A DNA stretch of 12,534 bases. It comes from Burkholderiales bacterium (GTDB taxonomy: Bacteria; Pseudomonadota; Gammaproteobacteria; Burkholderiales; Burkholderiaceae_C). The stretch lies in NCBI GenBank assembly GCA_005789685.1, contig SXXD01000098.1, positions 1-12,534 on the forward strand, written 5' to 3'. The notes beneath the pieces are model-generated. The model searched no databases. It was given only the letters and a program-made list of their open reading frames with translations, and had not been told where the DNA came from. Positions 8,335 through 12,534 of the stretch are shown piece by piece (position 1 is the stretch's first letter; every line of letters starts with the position of its first letter). Position numbers and translations under genes: made by a program.

Positions 8335-9392
8335 GCCACTGCGCACTGATCATGGCGGGCGGTACAGGGGGGCACATCTTCCCAGGTTTGGCTGTGGCCG
8401 AATCATTGCGAGATGCAGGCTGGCGTGTGCATTGGCTAGGTGTGCCAGGCAACATGGAAAGTCAATGGGTGCCAGAGCGTGGCTTTCCCTTTGAGCCTGT
8501 GGCGTTTGGCGGTGTCCGCGGCAAGGGCTTGACCAGTTTGATCTTCTTGCCTCTGCGTTTGCTCAAAGCATTTTGGCAAAGCATTCAAGTGGTTCGACGT
8601 GTTAAGCCTGATGTGGTGGTGGGTTTGGGTGGCTACATCACTTTTCCGGGCGGCATGATGGCTGTTCTTTTAGGCAAGCCCTTGGTGTTGCACGAACAAA
8701 ATTCAGTGGCTGGCATGGCTAACAAAGTTTTAGCAGGTGTGGCAGACCGCATTTACAGCGCATTTCCAAATGTCTTAAAAAATGCCATTTGGGTGGGCAA
8801 TCCTTTGCGCCAAGATTTTTTGAACAAGCTTGCACCTGCACAGCGTTTTGCAGGCCGCACAGGACCCCTGAAATTATGGGTGGTAGGCGGCAGTTTGGGT
8901 GCGCAAGCTTTGAATGACTTGGTCCCCAAAGCATTGGCATTGTTGCCAGAGCACAAGCGCCCCATTGTGGTTCATCAAAGTGGCACCAAACAAATTGATG
9001 CGCTTAAATCGAACTATGCCAAAGCAGGCGTGCAGGCCGAACTCACCCCCTTTATTGAAGATACGGCACAAGCTTTTGCCGAGGCCGATCTGATCATCTG
9101 CCGATCGGGTGCCAGCACCGTGACCGAAATTGCGGCCATTGGTGCAGCAGCCATTTATGTGCCATTCCCCTATGCCGTGGATGATCATCAAACCACCAAT
9201 GCCAATTTCTTGGTGGCTCAGGGCGGTGGTTGGCTGATGCCGCAAGCGCAACTCACCGCGGAAGCCTTGGCAGAACGCCTTGGCAGTATCACACGCGAAG
9301 AATTACTGGCCTGTGCAGAAAAAGCATGGGCCCTCAAAAAGACAGATGCGACTCGCGAAGTCGTGGCTGCATGTGAGGTATTGGCCGCATGA
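8331..9392 (+). CDS. murG: Lipid II synthase MurG (GlcNAc transferase)
   Basis: GT-B fold, membrane-associated cytoplasmic glycosyltransferase that transfers GlcNAc from UDP-GlcNAc to lipid I, giving lipid II. 353 residues, close to E. coli MurG (355). The N-terminal acceptor domain has the Gly-rich loop [12 protein letters not shown] at 8-19, including H15, then [13 protein letters not shown] and [13 protein letters not shown]. The C-terminal donor domain has GGSLG at 186-190, [10 protein letters not shown] with E266 (equivalent to E. coli E269), and DDHQTTNA from 284. The latter gives His-Gln where E. coli has Gln-Gln, a variant I also recall from Pseudomonas and Burkholderiales. ATGA overlaps occur at both ends (ftsW and murC), so its supply is probably tied to that of FtsW, the enzyme that consumes its product. 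Confidence 0.98.
   Translation: MSHCALIMAGGTGGHIFPGLAVAESLRDAGWRVHWLGVPGNMESQWVPERGFPFEPVAFGGVRGKGLTSLIFLPLRLLKAFWQSIQVVRRVKPDVVVGLGGYITFPGGMMAVLLGKPLVLHEQNSVAGMANKVLAGVADRIYSAFPNVLKNAIWVGNPLRQDFLNKLAPAQRFAGRTGPLKLWVVGGSLGAQALNDLVPKALALLPEHKRPIVVHQSGTKQIDALKSNYAKAGVQAELTPFIEDTAQAFAEADLIICRSGASTVTEIAAIGAAAIYVPFPYAVDDHQTTNANFLVAQGGGWLMPQAQLTAEALAERLGSITREELLACAEKAWALKKTDATREVVAACEVLAA
9375..9379 (+). promoter_or_regulatory. Probable Shine-Dalgarno site of murC
   Basis: GAGGT lies 9 bases before ATG 9389 within the end of murG. It is a moderate match with slightly long spacing. Confidence 0.5.
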
Positions 9393-10798
9393 AACACGCC
9401 ATTCGTCACATTCACTTCATTGGCGTAGGTGGCTCCGGAATGAGTGGCATTGCCGAAGTCTTGTTCAATTTGGGTTACACCATTTCAGGCTCTGACTTGT
9501 CGGACAGCAGCACACTCAAGCGTTTGGCAGCATTGGGCATTCAAACCCATGTGGGACACAGTGCCGAGAACGTCCAGAGTGCCGACGCCGTGGTCACTTC
9601 TACCGCCGTGAAGGGCAATAACCCCGAAGTGTTGGTCGCCAGATCGCGTCATATTCCGGTGGTGCCACGCGCAGTCATGCTGGCGGAATTGATGCGCATG
9701 AAGCAGGGCATTGCCATTGCGGGTACCCACGGTAAAACCACCACCACCAGCTTGGTGGCCAGTGTGTTGGCCGAAGCGGGTCTGGATCCGACCTTTGTCA
9801 TTGGCGGTCGATTGAACAGTGCGGGCACCAACGCCAAGTTAGGCACGGGCGACTACATCGTGGTGGAAGCCGATGAATCGGATGCCTCTTTCTTGAATTT
9901 ATTGCCAGTGATGTCGGTGGTCACCAACATTGATGCTGACCACATGGAAACCTATGGCCATGACTTTGAAAAGCTGAAGTCGGCCTTTGTTGAATTTCTA
10001 CACCGCATGCCGTTTTATGGCACAGCCATTGTGTGTTCAGACGACCTGGGTGTTCAAAGCATTGTTGATCAGTTGGCTCGCCCCGTGACCACTTACGGGC
10101 TCAAAGAAGGCGCGCAAATTAGAGCCATTGAAGTTAGGGCAGACCATGGAAAAATGCATTTCACGGTGCAGCGTCGCAATGGCGTGGTCTTGCCAGATCT
10201 GCCCATCGCTCTGAACTTGCCAGGTCTGCACAATGTCTTGAATGCATTGGCCGCGATTTCTGTAGCAGTGGAGTTGGGTGTTGATGACGCTGCTGTGCAA
10301 CGCGCTTTGGCCAACTTCAAGGGAGTTGGCCGGCGCTTCCAACGTTATGGCGAAGTGAAGCTCTTGAAGCAAGCGGGTAGCTTTACTTTGATTGACGACT
10401 ACGGCCACCATCCGGTTGAAATGGCGGCTACGCTGGCTGCTGCGCGAGGCGCTTTTCCTGGCCGCCGTTTGGTGTTGGCATTTCAGCCGCATCGCTACAG
10501 CCGAACACGTGATTGTTTTGAAGATTTTGTCAGCGTCATCAGCCAAGGTGCCGACGCAGTTTTGCTGACAGAAGTTTATGCAGCGGGTGAGGCACCTATT
10601 GTCGCGGCGGATGGTCGCTCTTTATCTCGCGCACTTCGTGTGGCAGGAAAAATTGAACCCGTTTTCATCGACAAAATTGAGGCCATGGCGCAGGCTATTT
10701 TTGAGAATGCAAAAGACGGTGACATTGTCATTTGCATGGGTGCCGGTACAATTGGCGCAGTGCCTGCTCAAGTTCAAAAGATGGGAGGTGCTGCATGA
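9389..10798 (+). CDS. murC: UDP-MurNAc:L-alanine ligase MurC
   Basis: First Mur ligase of the cytoplasmic pathway; it adds L-Ala to UDP-MurNAc. 469 residues (E. coli 491). The N-terminal Rossmann-like domain starts [17 protein letters not shown] and recognises the UDP moiety. The central domain has the ATP loop GTHGKT at 112-117, with the His typical of MurC, then EADESD at 160-165 and [12 protein letters not shown]. The C-terminal domain has DDYGHHP at 336-342, [11 protein letters not shown] and TEVYAAGE, all MurC signatures; Mpl, the related recycling ligase, is disfavoured by these and by the position between murG and ddl. It joins murG and ddl through ATGA overlaps. Confidence 0.98.
   Translation: MKHAIRHIHFIGVGGSGMSGIAEVLFNLGYTISGSDLSDSSTLKRLAALGIQTHVGHSAENVQSADAVVTSTAVKGNNPEVLVARSRHIPVVPRAVMLAELMRMKQGIAIAGTHGKTTTTSLVASVLAEAGLDPTFVIGGRLNSAGTNAKLGTGDYIVVEADESDASFLNLLPVMSVVTNIDADHMETYGHDFEKLKSAFVEFLHRMPFYGTAIVCSDDLGVQSIVDQLARPVTTYGLKEGAQIRAIEVRADHGKMHFTVQRRNGVVLPDLPIALNLPGLHNVLNALAAISVAVELGVDDAAVQRALANFKGVGRRFQRYGEVKLLKQAGSFTLIDDYGHHPVEMAATLAAARGAFPGRRLVLAFQPHRYSRTRDCFEDFVSVISQGADAVLLTEVYAAGEAPIVAADGRSLSRALRVAGKIEPVFIDKIEAMAQAIFENAKDGDIVICMGAGTIGAVPAQVQKMGGAA
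10783..10788 (+). promoter_or_regulatory. Shine-Dalgarno site of ddl, deciding the start
   Basis: GGGAGG lies 6 bases before ATG 10795. The frame is open back to ATG 10732, but that would add 21 Cys/Arg-rich residues read from inside murC. The site and the ATGA overlap fix the start at 10795. Confidence 0.75.
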
Positions 10799-11772
10799 GT
10801 GCTGCTTCTCAGAATTTTGGCAAAGTGGCTGTGCTCATGGGGGGTCAATCGGCCGAGCGCGAAATTTCTTTCATGTCTGGTCAAGGTGTACTTGATGCCC
10901 TTAAATCGCAAGGTGTCAATGCCCATGCGTTCGATCCTGCCAAGCGCAATCTGTCCGATCTTCAACAAGAAGGTTTCCAGCGCTGCTTCATTGCACTCCA
11001 CGGCCGATTTGGCGAAGATGGCACCGTGCAAGGCGCGCTTGAATTGTTGGGCATCCCCTACACAGGATCGGGTGTGATGGCCTCTAGCATTGCCATCGAT
11101 AAAACCATGACCAAGCGGGTTTGGTTGTCAGAGAATGTGCCTACCCCACGTTATGTGTTGCTCAAGCAAAATGACATGGGCCCTGAAGCCCAAGCACGTG
11201 TGCTTCAAAGCTTGGGTCTGCCGCTCATTGTGAAGCCCGCCAGAGAGGGATCTTCGATTGGTGTGACCAAAGTGACGCAGGCCAGCGAGCTGCTCAAAGC
11301 ACTTAAAGACGCCGCCCAATGCGATGCCGATATATTGTGCGAGCAATTTATTGAAGGCGATGAAGTCACTTGTCCTATTTTGGGCGAAGGTGATGACGCC
11401 AAAGCCTTGCCAGTCATTCGAATTGTTGCACCTGCTGGCAACTACGACTATCAAAACAAATACTTCACAAACGATACCCAGTATTTGGTGCCCTCAGGCT
11501 TGCCAGAAGCTGAAGAAAAAGCCATTCAAACCCATGCCGTGAAGGCATACCAAGTTTTGGCTTGCAAAGGCTGGGGTCGTATCGACGTCATGATCGATGC
11601 ACAGACGCGTCAGCCCTATCTTTTGGAAATCAACACTTCGCCCGGCATGACCAGCCACTCCTTGGTGCCCATGTCTGCCAAAGCGGCAGGCATGAGCTAT
11701 GCGGCGTTGTGCATGCACCTACTGGCTTCTGCCAGCTTGGAGCATTCAAGCACCCCGAAAGGTGGCGCATGA
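10795..11772 (+). CDS. ddl: D-alanine--D-alanine ligase
   Basis: Cytoplasmic ATP-grasp enzyme that joins two D-Ala, giving the dipeptide used by MurF. 325 residues from ATG 10795; E. coli DdlB has 306. The N-terminal domain has [13 protein letters not shown], with E21 equivalent to E. coli E15, which holds the first D-Ala. [20 protein letters not shown] and [15 protein letters not shown] follow. The ATP-grasp part has [11 protein letters not shown] at 147-157, the YDYQNKY loop and, near the C-terminus, [16 protein letters not shown] with the metal-binding Glu and Asn. The YDY-type loop and the END-proximal Ser residues are those of D-Ala-D-Ala ligases; I see nothing pointing to a D-Ala-D-Lac enzyme. 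Placement between murC and ftsQ matches ddlB in the proteobacterial dcw cluster. ATGA overlaps at both ends. Confidence 0.97.
   Translation: MSAASQNFGKVAVLMGGQSAEREISFMSGQGVLDALKSQGVNAHAFDPAKRNLSDLQQEGFQRCFIALHGRFGEDGTVQGALELLGIPYTGSGVMASSIAIDKTMTKRVWLSENVPTPRYVLLKQNDMGPEAQARVLQSLGLPLIVKPAREGSSIGVTKVTQASELLKALKDAAQCDADILCEQFIEGDEVTCPILGEGDDAKALPVIRIVAPAGNYDYQNKYFTNDTQYLVPSGLPEAEEKAIQTHAVKAYQVLACKGWGRIDVMIDAQTRQPYLLEINTSPGMTSHSLVPMSAKAAGMSYAALCMHLLASASLEHSSTPKGGA
11758..11765 (+). promoter_or_regulatory. Probable Shine-Dalgarno region of ftsQ
   Basis: AAAGGTGG lies just upstream of ATG 11769, with the AAAGG core 6 bases away, inside the last ddl codons. It supports the ATGA-overlap start. Confidence 0.5.
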
Positions 11773-12534
11773 AAAAACCAATCGTCTTGCCCGTGGATGT
11801 GCGACTCATGCAATGGACCTCCATCGGCCTATTTGTGCTGGCCTTGGTTTTGTGTGTTGCCAGCAGCATCACTTGGCTGCTGCGGCATCCTGTTTTTTCA
11901 ATTCAAAGCATCACGGTGCGCGGTAATGTGACGCACAGCAATCCTGTCATGCTACGGGCCAATGTGGTGCCGCAACTCACGGGCAATTTCTTTACTTTGA
12001 ACCTGCTTCAGGCCCGTCATGCTTTTGAGCAAATTCCTTGGATTCGCTCCGCGCTTGTGCGGCGTGAATTTCCAAATCGTTTGTCTGTGACTTTGTACGA
12101 ATTTCAGCCGGTCGCGCAATGGGGCGGCGAAGGCGATGGCAAATTCTTGAGCCTAGAAGGTGACATCTTTGAAGTGAATGCAGATGAAGTCGACAGCGAC
12201 AAATTGCCCACATTGAAGGGGCCAGAAGCACAGGCCAAAATTGTTTTGGAAATGTTCAGATTTCTCAAGCCACAGATGGAAAAGATGGACATGGGCTTGG
12301 ACAAGTTAGAACTGAGTCAGCGAGGCAGTTGGTCTGCGCAGTTGGAGTCAGGTGCGACTTTGGAGTTGGGTCATGGTACGCAGCAGGAAATTAGCGACAG
12401 GCTTCAATTGTTTTTCAAAACATTGACGCAAGTGACCTCTCGATATGGGCGGACTGCAAGCTCCTTGTTGTCAGCAGATTTGAGATACGAAAGTGCGTAT
12501 GCCCTGAAATTGAAGGGTGTAACCACTTTGGTGG
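11769..12534 (+). CDS. ftsQ: Cell division protein FtsQ, 3' truncated by window edge
   Basis: Bitopic inner-membrane divisome protein that, with FtsL and FtsB, recruits and controls FtsW-FtsI. The frame is open from ATG 11769 to the window end without a stop: 255 complete codons plus one base. Residues 1-16 are a short cytoplasmic tail ([16 protein letters not shown]), 17-38 a single hydrophobic helix, and about 43-112 the POTRA domain, with [11 protein letters not shown] at its start and [19 protein letters not shown] at its end, the pattern typical of FtsQ. The beta domain follows, with [15 protein letters not shown] near the end, the conserved strand after which E. coli FtsQ soon ends, so only a short tail is probably missing. 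The ATGA overlap with ddl and its place in the cluster agree; ftsA and ftsZ would be expected downstream. Confidence 0.95.
   Translation, partial: MKKPIVLPVDVRLMQWTSIGLFVLALVLCVASSITWLLRHPVFSIQSITVRGNVTHSNPVMLRANVVPQLTGNFFTLNLLQARHAFEQIPWIRSALVRREFPNRLSVTLYEFQPVAQWGGEGDGKFLSLEGDIFEVNADEVDSDKLPTLKGPEAQAKIVLEMFRFLKPQMEKMDMGLDKLELSQRGSWSAQLESGATLELGHGTQQEISDRLQLFFKTLTQVTSRYGRTASSLLSADLRYESAYALKLKGVTTLV

Larger units (their letters stand above)
1..12534 (+). other. dcw (division and cell wall) cluster segment, probable single transcription unit
   Basis: Ten co-directional genes from ftsI to ftsQ with no intergenic DNA. Junctions: ftsI/murE TGATG (1-base overlap); murE/murF, murD/ftsW, ftsW/murG, murG/murC, murC/ddl and ddl/ftsQ ATGA (4-base overlaps); murF/mraY 11-base overlap; mraY/murD 2-base gap. 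I saw no hairpin plus T-run terminator between genes. Single-transcript expression is inferred. The usual upstream genes (mraZ, rsmH, ftsL) and downstream genes (ftsA, ftsZ) are outside the window. Confidence 0.9.

Noticed and set aside
11600..11769. Internal promoter for ftsQ at the end of ddl, as known in E. coli
   Set aside because: I looked for paired -35 and -10 elements and found no convincing match. Absence by eye does not exclude one.
1..12534. Search for CRISPR arrays, tRNA genes, insertion sequences or a hidden accessory system
   Set aside because: Essentially every base belongs to one of ten housekeeping genes, and no direct repeats, inverted repeats or unexplained gaps were seen.

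Overview
The window is a contiguous stretch of the division and cell wall (dcw) cluster of a Gram-negative bacterium. All ten genes are on the + strand in the order ftsI (5' truncated) - murE - murF - mraY - murD - ftsW - murG - murC - ddl - ftsQ (3' truncated). The gene order is the classical proteobacterial one. Several features point to Betaproteobacteria, order Burkholderiales, probably near Comamonadaceae: MraY has the long form with an extra loop, MurF carries an [14 protein letters not shown] segment, MurG has DDHQTTNA, and MurE has the meso-diaminopimelate signature DNPR. Leucine is very often TTG and base composition looks moderate. The genus is not determined; the placement rests on remembered family sequences, not on a search.

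Layout: 1-1332 is the C-terminal three quarters of the septal transpeptidase FtsI (PBP3). 1332-7051 encodes the ligases MurE, MurF and MurD, with the membrane transferase MraY between MurF and MurD. 7048-8334 is the septal glycosyltransferase FtsW, 8331-9392 the lipid II synthase MurG, 9389-10798 the first Mur ligase MurC, 10795-11772 D-Ala-D-Ala ligase, and 11769 to the end is FtsQ. There is no intergenic DNA: six junctions are 4-base ATGA overlaps, one is a TGATG overlap, one an 11-base overlap, and one a 2-base gap. This suggests one polycistronic message with translational coupling. No RNA gene, mobile element, repeat array, terminator or convincing internal promoter was seen.

How the genes work together: MurC, MurD and MurE add L-Ala, D-Glu and meso-DAP to UDP-MurNAc. 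Ddl makes D-Ala-D-Ala, which MurF adds. MraY moves the product to undecaprenyl phosphate (lipid I), and MurG adds GlcNAc (lipid II). FtsW polymerises lipid II, FtsI crosslinks it at the septum, and FtsQ belongs to the FtsQLB complex that recruits and controls FtsWI.

This is an essential housekeeping region and I found no undescribed system in it. The most useful second looks are the apparent loss of the carbamylated lysine in MurF, a charged insertion in MurD, a long loop in MraY, and a long cytoplasmic N-terminus on FtsW.
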